Assembly: GCA_002104895.1 (NCBI GenBank)
Contig: MCFG01000283.1
Location: forward strand, 18,501-82,500
DNA length: 64,000 nt
DNA from: Anaeromyces robustus
Lineage: Eukaryota; Neocallimastigomycota; Neocallimastigomycetes; Neocallimastigales; Neocallimastigaceae
Direction of reading: 5' to 3'
Shown here piece after piece: positions 61,791 through 64,000 of the stretch. The notes beneath the pieces were generated by a model. It searched no databases. It saw nothing but the letters and a program-made list of their open reading frames with translations, and had not been told where the DNA came from. A program made the position numbers and the translations under genes. Every line of letters starts with the position of its first letter. Position 1 is the first letter of the stretch.

Positions 61791-64000
<2,210 letters not shown>

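Overview
The window is nuclear DNA of an anaerobic gut fungus (Neocallimastigomycota). This is inferred from three things: extreme A+T richness with long (TAA)n, poly-A and poly-T tracts; short GT..AG introns; and two very large secreted proteins built from GYY/GWY-LIKC-C repeats, the signature of fungal cellulosome scaffoldins (ScaA type). No sequence search was possible, so family names rest on motifs read by eye.

Layout. From 929 to 9842 (minus) lies a five-exon scaffoldin-like gene of about 2,529 residues, interrupted by one single-base frameshift in a homopolymer. From 10420 to 10971 is a miniature Ty1/copia-type element with two LTRs and a polypurine tract. From about 13.9 to 16.0 kb and 20.8 to 23.4 kb lie two decayed copies of one non-LTR (LINE) retrotransposon, both minus strand, each keeping parts the other has lost. 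From 25469 to 44976 (minus) lies the main gene: seven exons that splice in one continuous frame to about 6,213 residues. It has a signal peptide, a huge repeat array, basic cleavage-type sites, an acidic region, a Pro/Thr-rich stalk and a GPI-like tail. From 47.4 to 56.0 kb is a mobile-element graveyard: two minisatellites, a Ty3/gypsy gag-protease relic, nested LTRs with exact target-site duplications, a broken Ty3/gypsy pol, and a collapsed fragment of a second pol. From 59.2 to 61.3 kb are a copia fragment, a broken unrecognised gene and a small minus-strand exon. From about 61.8 kb to the right edge runs a plus-strand multi-exon gene ending in BspA-type (LRR_5) leucine-rich repeats.

How the genes relate. 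The two scaffoldins share the same 5' structure: a 23-bp first exon with a phase-2 donor, then a 56-bp second exon finishing the signal peptide. They are probably tandem paralogues. The larger is predicted to be tethered to the cell surface. The smaller lacks a tail anchor and carries four immunoglobulin-like repeats inside its array, so it may be a released or adaptor scaffoldin. In known fungal cellulosomes, scaffoldins gather dockerin-bearing plant-cell-wall-degrading enzymes; no such enzyme gene is seen here.

Limits. Splice sites were chosen by hand from GT/AG signals, phase agreement and protein continuity. Three genes or relics contain short homopolymer frameshifts that may be sequence errors.
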